Notes: generated by a model not told the origin, from the sequence alone. Positions 10,195 through 20,159 are shown, counted from the stretch's first letter. The stretch is 64,000 nt of DNA from Bettongia penicillata ogilbyi (GCA_023548195.1 JAJHZJ010000009.1:4137001-4201000), one strand, 5' to 3'. Made by a program: numbers and translations.

Positions 10195-11036
10195 CCTTTC
10201 TTTTTTTTTTTATAAATTTATTTATTAAACTTTTTACAATCATTTTCACAAAATTTTGGGTTCCAAATTTTCTCCCCATTTATCCCCTCCCTCCAACCCA
10301 ATACACCGAGCATTCTAATTTCCCCTGTCACCAATCTGCCCTCTCTTCTATCATCCCTCCCTTCCCTTGACTTCATCTTCTCTTTTGTCCTGTAGGGCCA
10401 GATAACTTTCTATTCCCAATTACCTGTATTCCTTATTTCCTAGTAGCAAGAACAATACTCAACAGTTGTTCCTAAAACTTTGAGTTCCAACATCTCCCCA
10501 TTCCTCCCTCCCCACCCATTCCCTTTGGGAAGGCAGGCAATTCAATATGGGCCATATCTGTGTAGTTTTGCAAATGACTTTGATAATAGTTGTGTTGTGT
10601 GAGACTAACTATATTTCCCTCCATCCTATCCTGCCCCCTATTGCTTCTATTCTCTCTTTTGATCCTGTCCCTCCACAAGAGTGTTGACTTCAAATTTCTC
10701 CCTCCTCCCATTGCCCTCCCTTCCATCATCCCCCCCACCCTGCTTATCTCCTTCTCCCCCACTTTCCTGTATTGTAAGATAGGTTTTCATACCAAAATGA
10801 GTGTGCATTTTATTCCTTCCTTTAGTCAAATGTGATGAGAGTAAACTTCATGTTTTTCTCTCAGCTCTCCTCTTTTTCCCTGCATTAAAAAGTCTCCTGC
10901 TTGCCTCTTCTATGAGATATAATTTGTCTCATTCCATTTCTCCTTCTCTCCTCCCACTACATTTCTCTCTCACCACTTAACTTCATTTTTTTAAGATATG
11001 ATCCCATCCTATTCAATTCATTCTGTGCTCTCTGTC

Positions 11037-11117
11037 TCTGTGTGTGTGCATGTGTGTATGTTTGTGTGTGTGCGTGTGAGCATATGCGTGTGTGTGTGTG
11101 TGTGTATGTGTGTAATA
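11037..11117. repeat. (TG)n microsatellite inside HAL1-like copy 2
   Basis: Imperfect TG run with AT interruptions, at the same place in the element as the run in copy 1. Confidence 0.92.
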
Positions 11118-11436
11118 CCACCAATTACGCAAATACTGAAAAGTTTCAAGAGTTACAAATATTGTCTTTCCATGTAGGAATGTAAACAGTTCACCTTTGG
11201 TAAGTCCCTTTGACTTCTCTTTGCTGTTTACTTTTTCATGCTTCTTCTCATTCTTGTGTTTGAAAGTCAAATTTTCTTTTCAGCTCTGGTCTTTTCATCA
11301 AGAATGTTTGGAAGTCCTCTGTTTCATTGAAAGACTATTTCTTCCCCTGAAGTATTATACTCAGTTTTGCTGGGTAGGTGATTCTTGGTTTGAGTCCTAG
11401 TTCCTTTGATTTCTGGAATATCCTATTCCATGCCCT

Positions 11437-11718
11437 TCAATCCCTTAATGTAGAAGCTGCTAGATCTTGAGTTATCCTGATTGTATTTCCACAGTATTGG
11501 AATCGTTTCTTTCTAGCTGCTTGCAATATTTTCTCCTTGACCTGGGAATTCTGGAATTTGGCCACAATGTTCCTAGGAGTTTCTCTTTTTGGATCTCTTT
11601 CAGGAGGTGATCTGTAGATTCCTTGAATGCTTATTTTGCCCTCTGTTTCTAGAATATCAGGGCAGTTTTCCTTGATAATTTCATGAAAGATGATGTCTAG
11701 GCTCTTTTTTTTTAACAT
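11437..11718 (-). pseudogene. L1 ORF1p C-terminal region (copy 2)
   Basis: A 93-codon frame with an alternating acidic/basic composition. Near its end it holds a basic stretch (K-E-K-I-L-Q-A-A-R-K-K) that matches the position of the L1 ORF1p RNA-binding C-terminal domain. Separated from the N-terminal frame by about 180 bases containing stops and an AT-rich slippage tract, so not translatable as one protein. Confidence 0.75.
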
Positions 11719-11895
11719 GATTTTCAGATAGTCCCATAATTTTTAAATCGTCTCTCCTGGATCTATTTTCCAGGTCAGTTGTTTTCCCAATGAGATATTT
11801 CACATTCTCTTCCATTTTTTCATTCTTTGGTTTTTTTTTTTTTTTTTCTGATTTCTTGGTTCCTCATAAAGTCGTTAGCCTCCATCTATTCCATT

Positions 11896-12333
11896 CTAAT
11901 TTTGAGAGAACATTTTCTTCAGTGGGCTTTTGAACCTCTTTTTCCATTTGGCTAATTCTGCTTTCTCCTCCTCATTGGCTTTTTGAACCTCTTTTGCCAA
12001 TTGAGTGAGCCTATTTTTCAAGGTGTTATTTTCTTCAGCATTTTTTTGGGTCTCCTTTACCAAGGAATTGACCTTTCCTTGCATCTCTCTCATTTCTCTT
12101 CCCAGTTTTTCCTCCACCTCTCTCACTTGATTTTCAAAATCCTTTTTGAGCTCTTCCATGGCCTGAGCCCATTGAATATCTATTTTGGATGTTTGGGATA
12201 CAGAGGCCTTGACTTCTGTGTCTTTCCCTGATGGTAAGCATTGTTCCTCACCATCAGAAATGAAAGGCGGGAACATCTGTTCCCCAAGAAAGTAACCTTC
12301 TATGGTCTTATTTTTTTTCCCTTTTCTGGGCAT
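11896..12333 (-). pseudogene. L1 ORF1p-like, N-terminal and coiled-coil part (copy 2)
   Basis: Starts at the family ATG (M-P-R-K-G-K-K). 145 codons open: charged head, a G-Y-F-L-G-E-Q segment shared by all three copies, then Glu/Lys heptads. Compared with copy 1 a stretch of the coiled coil is deleted near 11965, which shifts the frame at the distal end, so the C-terminal domain is in another frame. Confidence 0.85.
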
Positions 12334-12966
12334 TTTCCCAGCTAGTTACTTGACTTCTGAGATTCCTCTCCACCCCTGCCTCACTAGTGCTTGGGGTCTG
12401 AGATTCAAATGCTGCTTCCCAGCCTCAGGGCTTTCAGTGGGGGGCGGGGCTGCTATTCAGTGTGAGGGATTAAGTTCAGGTTCTCAGGTGGGGGCAGGGC
12501 TGCCTCCCAGGCTCAGTTCCCTCAGGGGGTTTATGTAGAGATCTTCAACAGTGGAGCTCCTGCCTGCTTTGGGAGCCACTGGCTGCTGCTTCCCCCGCTG
12601 CTTCCTCCCAAGGGGGCCTAAGTTATGGAGAAACCCTGCTCCCCTCTCGGCCAGCCAGATAGGGTCTCTCACTGACCTGTAGTGCCTGTGGGTTGAGGGA
12701 CCTTTATGGCCACCAGAGATTCCGTCCCGGAAGCCTGCTCAGATCTGCTCCTCTCTGGAGTATGGCCAGGGCAGGGCTGGGCTCTGCTCTGGGTCCGGTG
12801 CATGATGGACCTTTGGGTCAGTTTTTCAGGGCTCTCTGGAACAGAAATCTCTTCCACTCCATTGCTGCTTGGCTTCCACTGCTCCAGAACCCGTTGGGAG
12901 TTCTTTTTATAGGTAACTTATGGGGCTGTGTGTTTGGAGCTAGCATATGTGAATCTTTCTACTCCA

Positions 12967-12973
12967 CCATCTT
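12967..12973 (-). promoter_or_regulatory. YY1-type site at the 5' terminus of HAL1-like copy 2
   Basis: Sense strand reads ggagccaagatggtgg at the very 5' end. Human L1 starts with an almost identical string whose AAGATGG core binds YY1 and fixes the transcription start; the same role here is inference. Confidence 0.65.
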
Positions 12974-12985
12974 GGCTCCTCCCCC

Positions 12986-12996
12986 AGATCCAACTT
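12986..12996 (-). repeat. Target-site duplication, right (HAL1-like copy 2)
   Basis: agatccaactt, identical to 10184-10194. Confidence 0.9.
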
Positions 12997-13023
12997 TCAA
13001 GCCCAAGTCTCCCGATTCCAGAT

Positions 13024-13038
13024 TCAGTGCTAATTTCT
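13024..13038 (-). repeat. Target-site duplication, left (HAL1-like copy 3)
   Basis: tcagtgctaatttct, identical to 14762-14776 (15 of 15). Confidence 0.93.
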
Positions 13039-13592
13039 TCTTCTCCTTTTTTTTAAAATAAATTTATTTATTTAACTTTTTACATTCATTTTCACAAAAT
13101 GTTCGGTTCCAAATTTTCTCCCCATTTATCCCCTCCCCCCACGCCAATACACCGAGCATTCTAATTTTCCCTGTCACCAATCTACCCTCTCTTCTGTCAT
13201 CCCTCCCTTCTCTTGTCCCCATCTTCTCTTTTGTCCTGTAGGGCCAGATAACTTTCTATTCCCCATTAACTGTATTCCTTATTTCCTAGTAGCAAGAACA
13301 ATACTCAACAGTTGTTCCTAAAACTTTGAGTTCCAACATCTCCCCATTCCTCCCTCCCCACCCATTCCCTTTGGGAAGTCAGGCAATTCAATATGGGCCC
13401 TATCTGTGTAGTTTTGCAAATGACTTTGATAATAGTCGTGATGTGTAAGACTAACTGTATTTCCCTCCATCCTATCCTGCCCTGCATTGATTTTATTCTG
13501 TCTTTTCATCTTGTCCCTCCCCAAGAGTGTTAACTTCAAATTTCTCCCATCTCCCGTCTCACATTCTCTTCTATTTTTTCATTCTTTTGGTT

Positions 13593-14113
13593 TTATTTTG
13601 TGCTTTCTTGGTTTCTCAGAAAGTCATTAGCCTCCATCTGTTCCATTCTAATTTTGAGAGAACTGTTTTCTTCAGTGGGCTTTTGAACCTCTTTTTCCAT
13701 TTGAGTAGTTCTGCTTTTGCAAGCATTCTTCTCCTCATTGGCTTTTTGAACCTCTTTTGCCAATTGAGTGAGCCTATTTTTCAATATGTTATTTCCTTCA
13801 GCATTTTTTTTTGGGTCTTCTTTACCAAGGAATTTACCCGTTTTTCATGCTTTCCTTGCATCTCTCTCATTTCTCTTCTCAGTTTTTCCTCCACCTCTCT
13901 CACTTGATTTTCAAAATCCTTTTTGAGCTCTTCTGTGACCTGAGCCCATTGGATATCTATTTTGGATGTTTGGGGTACAGAGGCCTTGACTTCTATTTCT
14001 TTCCCTGATGGTAAGCATTGTTCCTCGTCATTATAAATGAAAGGCAGGAACATCTGTTCCCCAAGAAAGTAACCTTCTGTGGTCTTATTTTTTTTTTTTC
14101 CTTTTCTGGGCAT
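13593..14113 (-). pseudogene. L1 ORF1p-like, N-terminal and coiled-coil part (copy 3)
   Basis: Opens at the family ATG (14113-14111). 110 codons run before a frameshift near 13785-13810, a run of T on the plus strand; the coiled coil then resumes in a second frame (13784-13593). The RNA-binding C-terminal region is deleted. Confidence 0.8.
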
Positions 14114-14742
14114 TTTCCCAGTCAGTTACTTGACTTCTGAGATTCCTCTCCACCCCTGCCTCACTAGTGCTTGGGGTCTGAGATTCAAATGCTGCTCCCC
14201 AGCTTCAGGGATTTCAGCAGCGGGTGGGGCTGCTATGGAATGTGAGCTTAACTTCTGGTGCTCAGGTGGGGGCAGGGCTGCCTCCCAGGCTCAGTTCCCT
14301 CAGGGGGTTTATGTGGAGATCTTCATTAATGGAGCGGAGCTCCTGTCTGCCCCGGGAGTTCCAGGCCACCACTGCCTCTGCCGCTGCCTCCTGAAGTGGC
14401 CCGAGCCATGGAGACACTCCGTTCCCCTCTCGGGCAGCCCAGAAATCTCTCTCACTGACCTGGAGCACCCGTGGGTGGAGGGACCTTCGCGGCCGTCAGA
14501 GATTCGGTCCCTGAAGCCTGCTCAGATCTGCTCCTCTGGGGCCGTGTGGCCAGGGGTGGGCTCCACTGTCCGCTGTGTGACAGACCTTTGGTGGCATTTT
14601 TTCAGGGCTCTCTGGAACGGAAATCTCCTCCACTGCATTTCTGTGTTGCTTGCAGTGCTCCAGAATTTGTGGGGAGTTCTTTTTACAGGAAATTTATGAG
14701 CTGTGGGTTCCGGAGCTAGCATATGTGAGTCTTTCTACTCCA

Positions 14743-14749
14743 CCATCTT
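14743..14749 (-). promoter_or_regulatory. YY1-type site at the 5' terminus of HAL1-like copy 3
   Basis: Sense strand AAGATGG, in the same context as copy 2 (ggagccaagatggtgg). Confidence 0.65.
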
Positions 14750-14761
14750 GGCTCCTCCCCC

Positions 14762-14776
14762 TCAGTGCTAATTTCT
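14762..14776 (-). repeat. Target-site duplication, right (HAL1-like copy 3)
   Basis: tcagtgctaatttct, identical to 13024-13038. Confidence 0.93.
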
Positions 14777-14789
14777 AGGAAATCACACT

Positions 14790-15205
14790 TCCTGTGGCAA
14801 ATTTGAATTACTCCAAGTAGAAATCACCAACAAGAAGGAAAAATGTAGGACTTGAATCAGGGAAGATATTGGAGTTTAATATAGAGATTTTTGAATCATC
14901 TGGATTGAGGTGATAAGGAAAAGGCTAAAGGAGAGAGCATGTGGAGAAAACAGCAACTTCTCTGTCTTGTCTCTGCAGAGCACAGAGCCTTGGGGGACAC
15001 CTTTACTGGGGGGAAAGGGAAAAGATCAAAAAACAAGTAAAGAAGACTGACAAGGAGTGGTCAGATGCACAGCAGGACAATCAGGAGATGGCAGTATCAT
15101 GAAAGCCAAAGGGAGAGGCAATATTAAAATTAAGGAGGATGAGGACTGATTTGGCTTTGTCAATTAGGTCAGTTATGACCTAGGAAAAGAGAGAGAGAAA
15201 TAAAT
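14790..15205 (-). repeat. L2 LINE, internal fragment
   Basis: Matches the reverse sense of the L2 reverse-transcriptase region as it appears in many amniote copies: agagccttgggggacacctt, gaggatgaggactgatttgg and ttaggtcagttatgacct. No open frame survives. Confidence 0.65.
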
Positions 15206-15213
15206 ATTTACTG

Positions 15214-15800
15214 TTGGGGAGGGCCAGGATTTTTCCACTTCTATTTCTTCATTCTCTACTAGGTGGAATCAACCTCTGAAGAATTGGACCGATAACCACA
15301 TCTTGTTCAGACCCCACCCAGCTGGGAAAGTTTAGATCTAATCAAAAGAGATTTTAATCTAGATGAAATTCTAGCCCTTTGTGTTCCACTCAGGCTTGGG
15401 TGAGTGGTAGATACCTTTGTCTAGATTGCCTAAGGCTGGGGGAAGGAATAAAAGCATGATGTAATCGAAGTTCCCCAGTCCCTCATTGGAATAGGCCCAA
15501 CTCTGATTATAATATTCATTGTCTCATTATTAACCAATCTGAGCTGATTTCCATCTATCAGGGACACCCACTCTTCCAAGGGCATGTAAGCATTAGTAGG
15601 GTACCAAAGTTCATCTTTGGTTCATGAGACATGACCAGATGACCAATTCTTTTATTAATTATTCTTTAGTCATAATTAATGAAATGATCAATTACCCAGA
15701 AATTATGTCTTTCAAACCTTTTATGTATCACAAAGAGAAATTTACTAGATATAGTAATAGAAGCTGAATTGCCAAGTTTGAGGAGGGAGTAGGTGGCAAC
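15214..15800 (+). mobile_element. LTR-like dispersed repeat
   Basis: Begins tgttggggagggcc. A TATA-less central part (cattattaaccaatctgagc, then tatcagggacacccactctt) is repeated at 63820-63890. The AT-rich end (attaattattctttagtcat, then caattacccagaaattatgt) is repeated inverted at 17100-17200 and again at 63940-64000. A solitary LTR is the best guess; no retroviral genes or TSD are visible. Confidence 0.45.
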
Positions 15801-16340
15801 TGGAGGTTAATATAGACAAACTCTTTTAATGTATTTAGCAGTAAGGGGGTCATAACTTGGCTCATAGGTTATTATTTACTTCTTTCTAAGGTATTAATAA
15901 CTTAATAGATTAATGTTACTTCTGAGGTAACATGACCTCAGGTAAATTACCTCTCTGGTTACATTTGTATTTAAGACTGTCTTTCTGAAAATAATACCTA
16001 ATTCTAAATTACTAAATCTCTAATGGTAATTAATAATATCAGCATCAAGGGAAAGATCTTTAGGCTAGAACATGATACAAGCTCTTCTTTGCTTTTCTGG
16101 GCCACCATACCTCTAATTGTGGACCATCTTTAAAAAAGAAAACAAACAACTCTTTCCCCTATGACCTGTGACCAAGAAATCCTATCTTCATTCATTCCAG
16201 CTGTGAACTCTTTTCTAGACTTTAAAGCCCATGAGTCAGGGAGGAGGCCTGGAATTCTTGTGCATCTTGGATTAGCCTTCTCCTTCTGTTCCAATAGGTG
16301 CATGAACATGAATCTTTCATTTTAGGGTGGCTACTGAGTA
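15801..16340. other. AT-rich, partly repeated with 17900-17990
   Basis: Around 15885-15935 (ctaaggtattaataacttaa) resembles 17921-17970 (ctaaggtattaagaactgtt). This may be the internal flank of the LTR-like family. No gene. Confidence 0.35.
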
Positions 16341-16344
16341 TAAA

Positions 16345-16945
16345 CTCTGTTTGGCTTTTAAAACTCTGCAGAACCTGCCCCATTCCTACCTTTTCAATCT
16401 TCCTATACCTGACTCTATACCTTGCCATCCAGTGTCACTAATGTGCTTGTGTTCCTTGCACATGATAAATCCATCTCCTGATCCCAGGTATTTCTACCTC
16501 TTCTGATTGACCTCCATGCTGGTAACTCTCTCCCTCCTCATTTCTACTTCCTGGCTTCTCTGGCTTTTTTAAAGTTTCAGCTAAGGTTCTGTCTTCTCTG
16601 AGAAGTCTCTCTGAGTAATCCTTAATCTCTGCGCCTTCCTTCTAGGACAGGGGTGGGGAATATGTGGCCTCGAGGTCACATGTGGCCCTCTTGGTCCTCA
16701 AGTGTGGCCCTTTGACTGAATCTAAACTTCACAGAACAAATTTCCCCACCCCTACTCTAGGATTCTTTCCAACTTATCCCCCATATATCTTGTTTATTCA
16801 TATTGCATGTTATCTCCATCATTAAACTGTGAGCTTCTTAGAGCATGGGCTATTGTTTGCCTGTTTTTTTGGGGGTTTTTTGTATCCCTAGTGTTGACCT
16901 GGCACATGGTAGACACTTAGTAAATGTTTGCTAACTTGATGTATT
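16345..16945 (+). repeat. L2 LINE 3' part, interrupted by a hAT MITE
   Basis: L2 markers: tttctacttcctggcttctc, then tatcttgtttattcatattg, aaactgtgagcttcttagag and cctggcacatggtagacact. The hAT element at 16648-16754 splits it. Old and non-coding. Confidence 0.75.
16640..16762 (+). mobile_element. Palindromic hAT MITE with internal deletion, including its 8-base TSD
   Basis: Terminal inverted repeats caggggtggggaat and ttccccacccct(a), with 8-base TSDs ttctagga (16640-16647) and ctctagga (16755-16762), 7 of 8 matching. hAT transposases prefer nTCTAGAn-type targets, which fits. Compared with the copy at 34234 most of the right half is missing. Confidence 0.8.
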
Positions 16946-16966
16946 TGATTGCTTCTTGGACAATGT

Positions 16967-17275
16967 CAGGGTGGGAACCTGTGGCCTTGAGGTCACATGC
17001 ATCCTTCTAGATCCTTAAGTTCGGCCTTTTGACTGAATCCAAATTCAGTTACCACCTACTCCCTCCCCAATCTGGGCAATTTGGCTTCTATCATCACATC
17101 TCCTAGAAAATTGTTCTTTGTGATGTATGAAAACTTGAAAGACATAATTTCTGGGTAATTAATCATGTTATTAATTATGGTTATGAATAATTAATAAAGG
17201 AACTGGTCATTTGGCTGTCTCTCATGGATTTGTTCTCATGGATTCAGTCAAAAGGCTGCAGATAGCCTACCCCTG
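16967..17275 (+). mobile_element. Palindromic hAT MITE carrying a nested inverted LTR-like piece
   Basis: Left half 16967-17047 (cagggtgggaacctgtggcc) and right end 17240-17275 (gattcagtcaaaaggctgca, ending cctacccctg) belong to the same MITE family as 34234. The 180 bases between are an inverted copy of 15640-15800. No matching 8-base TSD is seen. Confidence 0.65.
17049..17230 (-). repeat. Inverted fragment of the 15214 LTR-like repeat
   Basis: Its reverse complement aligns with 15645-15800, sharing caattacccagaaattatgt-type sequence (with attaatt variation), gtctttcaa and ggagggagtaggtgg. Confidence 0.75.
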
Positions 17276-17279
17276 GTAG

Positions 17280-18930
17280 CTTCAGACTAGAAATAAGGAA
17301 AACTGGTCTTTTATACACCTTTGCCTTTCTGTATTCCTCCTCTTCTGTATCAGTGCTTTTTCTCCTTCTCCCTCTCCTCCTGTCTTCCCATAAAATATCC
17401 CATGCTCTGACCTTTCCTTCATTCACATCAACAACTCTGTTTACCATTGAATTCCTTCAGGGTCTTGCTCTACTTCCTGATAGCCTGGTAGTTACCATTA
17501 GGGTTGTCAAATGGAAGAGGAAACACATGGAACTTTAAGTCAGAAAAGAGGGCTCTAGTCTTTGCTCCACCTACTAGCTATACTAGTGACCTTGGAATCC
17601 TAGGAATTGTTCTATCAGGTCATTGGCATAGGGAATGCCCACGAAAGAAAGCACCCTCTAGCTGTGTAGGTTGGCACTTTCTCTGAAGAGTTGCTTTGAC
17701 TGCTGAGAGGTTAAGTGTTGTCCAAGAGGAGAATAGCCCCAGGTTTTGTTAGCTCTTAAGCTCACTTTCTTCTTACATAAAATGGAAATAACAATGACCA
17801 TACCTTTACTGGATTTTTGCTGGGGATGGTGGGGGAATCAAATGGGATAACAAGTGAAGTGCCTTTAAAATTGTAAAGCCCTAAATAAACATAGGCTAGG
17901 AGGCCATTCTTATTTACCTCTAAGGTATTAAGAACTGTTAATAGCTTAATAAATTACTCTCTCAGCTAACATATTTACATTTTAAGAATGATTGCCTGGA
18001 AATAATAGGAAACCCCAAAGCACTGGATTTCTATCGATGGAATTTGAAGCATTAGGTAAAAAATGTAGGGGTGGGGATAAAGAAAAGCGACCTTTGCTCC
18101 CTATAAGTCAGGCCCTATTTTTGACAAATGGTCTGTATTTGCAAGACAGCTGGCTGGGGTTAGGGCTACAATTTGAGGCAGCTGAATCAGGCCCACCCAG
18201 TTACTCCATGACCTTGGCCTAAGGACTACAGTGATCTCTCAGAGCTGACATGCCCCAGCTACAGACAATAGAATGGATGTTTCAGGAGCTACACCGTCTT
18301 GTACAGTGAGACCATCAAATGATCACATTTGAAGAAATTACCTGATATTGAACTTGAGAAAATGCAGCTTTTCCAATGTCCAGGAATGCTTAGGAGGAAA
18401 GCATCCTGGTCCCTTTTTGTCCTGTACATGACATACCTTTGTGATTGGATTTCAATATCCCACTCTCCCACCTTTGTTTTTTTAAGAAAGGTGGTAGCTT
18501 CCTCTCTATATGACCAGCTGAGATATGTTCTTTATTCCACCTGGCACCAAACATAGGAAAGACCTTCCTAGATCTGGGATGCCCCAAAGCAGCTCTATTT
18601 AGAGGTGTCAGCCAAATGAAACACCCTCTTTGCAGATCCATTTGACACGAAGAGTCTGACTCTTCTTTCTCAGCTGCATTCTCTGAACTTGATCTTAGAT
18701 ACACTTTTCATAAATACATTTAGATATACTTAAAGAATATATGAAAGAAAAGTAGCTTGGTAAAAGTGTATCTGAGTCCAAGCTTGGAGGATACAGTTGA
18801 ACCACACAAGTAACACTCTTCAGGCAGAAGGGTGGTGAGGTCATTTCATCTGTCCCAACGACTTTGGGCAGAGCATTCTGGGGCAGGTCAGATACAGGAC
18901 TTTCTCTCTGAGGTTGAGCTCTATTTCAGG
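17280..18930. other. Unassigned, with weak MIR-like and LTR-like pieces
   Basis: MIR-like sequence is recognisable at about 17500-17600 and 17700-17890. 17905-17990 resembles 15875-16030. At 18000-18930 there is no repeat I can name and no coding signal beyond short chance frames. Confidence 0.35.
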
Positions 18931-18934
18931 CAAG

Positions 18935-19190
18935 TGGGTAGGTGGAATTGTAGACAGAGTACTGAGCCTGGAGTTAGGAACTCCTGAGTTCCTTAAATTA
19001 GACTCGATAGGCACTAGCTTTGTGACCCTGGAGCAAGTAACAACCTCTATTGGCCTCAGTTTCCTCAACTATTAAATGGTGTTAATATAACATCTACCTC
19101 CTTGGATTGCTGAGAAGATCAAAAGAGATATTTGTAAAAGCAATGAGCACAGTTCCTGACACACAGTAGGTGCTACATAAATGCTGAATT
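18935..19190 (+). repeat. MIR-type SINE, near full length
   Basis: tRNA-like head at 18935, CORE (ctcagtttcctcaactatta) and L2-like tail (tgacacacagtaggtgctac, ataaatgctg). Confidence 0.8.
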
Positions 19191-19199
19191 TGAGATGTT

Positions 19200-19450
19200 T
19201 TTAAAATATCTATTAGATAATGGATGATATGGAGTCATTAATATAGAGATGATAATTAAGATTTTGGGATTTAGTGAATTTGCCAAGAGAATATAAAGAC
19301 AGAAGAGTTAGGGGTCTAAGACAGAGCCCTTATGTCTATGGCCAGAATAAAGAGTTGGGATATCTATTTAAAAGACACCATAGAAGGTCTACCTAGATTA
19401 ACAAAAAAAACCCCAGAGTATATGGAAGTGAAGGATCTCTGGTTTTAGTT
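19200..19450 (-). repeat. L2 LINE internal fragment
   Basis: Reverse-sense L2 strings such as taatatagagatgataatta and aagacagagccct. Decayed. Confidence 0.5.
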
Positions 19451-19509
19451 TTGGAAGAATTATGATTTTAAAAATGATGAGTTTCAAGACATTATTTCAG
19501 GTATTAGAA

Positions 19510-19665
19510 ATTGATGGGAACCACAGAGCCTCTTCACTTTACAGAAAGAGAAACTGAGGCCTAAAGGGAAGTGATTTGCCCAAAGTCCCATAGGATGTAA
19601 GTGGCAGATGTGGGAATTCTGAGCTGGGTATGGTAACCCAAATCCAGCACTCTTTCCAGAGTTGT
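19510..19665 (-). repeat. MIR fragment
   Basis: Reverse-sense CORE: gagaaactgaggcctaaagg, then gtgatttgcccaaagtccca. Confidence 0.75.
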
Positions 19666-19919
19666 TTCTCCTGTGATATTATCTGGAGAGGAGCCAGCCT
19701 TGGGGGAAAATATATCAGGAGTTCTTGGATTAGCTCCCATTCAGAAAGTAATGTAAAACCTAAAGAAAGGTTTGTGACTTTTAAGAGTGGGATTCCTAGA
19801 GAATGCTAGTTTGGATATTCCAGAGAAGAAAACCTGCAAAAAGGCTAATTAGAGACTTCCTCAGGGATAGACCCATATTGAAGACAAAGAGAGGCATAGG
19901 CTTGGCTAAACTATAGGAT

Positions 19920-20098
19920 GTGCTTGGATGCATTGGGACAGTGTTTGAGTAAGAGGCTTTGGATTCAAATCCTGACATTTACAATACAGCCTTGGCTAAG
20001 TCATATCTCCTCTCTAGGCCTCACTTTTCTCTTATCTAAAATGTTAGAATTGGACTAGATAACCTTGAAGGACCCTTCCAGGCCAAAATCCTATGATG
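19920..20098 (+). repeat. MIR fragment
   Basis: gattcaaatcctgacattta, the cctcacttttctcttatcta CORE segment and a ttggactagataaccttgaa tail. Confidence 0.7.
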
Positions 20099-20159
20099 AC
20101 AAAAAAGAATACATGCAGAGGATGTGCTGGAGGCAGCTCTAACTGGCTGGAAAACTGAT

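Larger units (their letters stand above)
10195..12985 (-). mobile_element. HAL1-like (ORF2-less L1) retrotransposon, copy 2, apparently full length
   Basis: Best-preserved copy, about 2.8 kb. In sense order: 5' terminus with YY1-type site (12985), about 650 bases of G-rich 5' UTR, ORF1 start at 12333, coiled-coil region, C-terminal ORF1 region to about 11437, CA-repeat at 11117-11037, polypurine 3' UTR and an A-rich tail at 10195-10212. Exact 11-base TSD (agatccaactt) at 10184-10194 and 12986-12996. No ORF2. The perfect TSD indicates a relatively young insertion. Retrotransposition would have required L1 ORF2p supplied in trans (known for HAL1; inferred here). Confidence 0.9.
13039..14761 (-). 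mobile_element. HAL1-like retrotransposon, copy 3, internally deleted
   Basis: Same orientation and family as copies 1 and 2, with a perfect 15-base TSD. Both termini are intact (YY1-type 5' end, polypurine 3' UTR, A-rich tail), but about 1.1 kb is missing at about 13550-13560. There the 3' UTR is joined straight to the distal coiled-coil region, so the ORF1 C-terminal region, the CA-repeat and part of the 3' UTR are gone. Because the TSD and ends are intact, the deletion could predate insertion. The element sits only 27 bases beyond the right TSD of copy 2. Confidence 0.9.
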
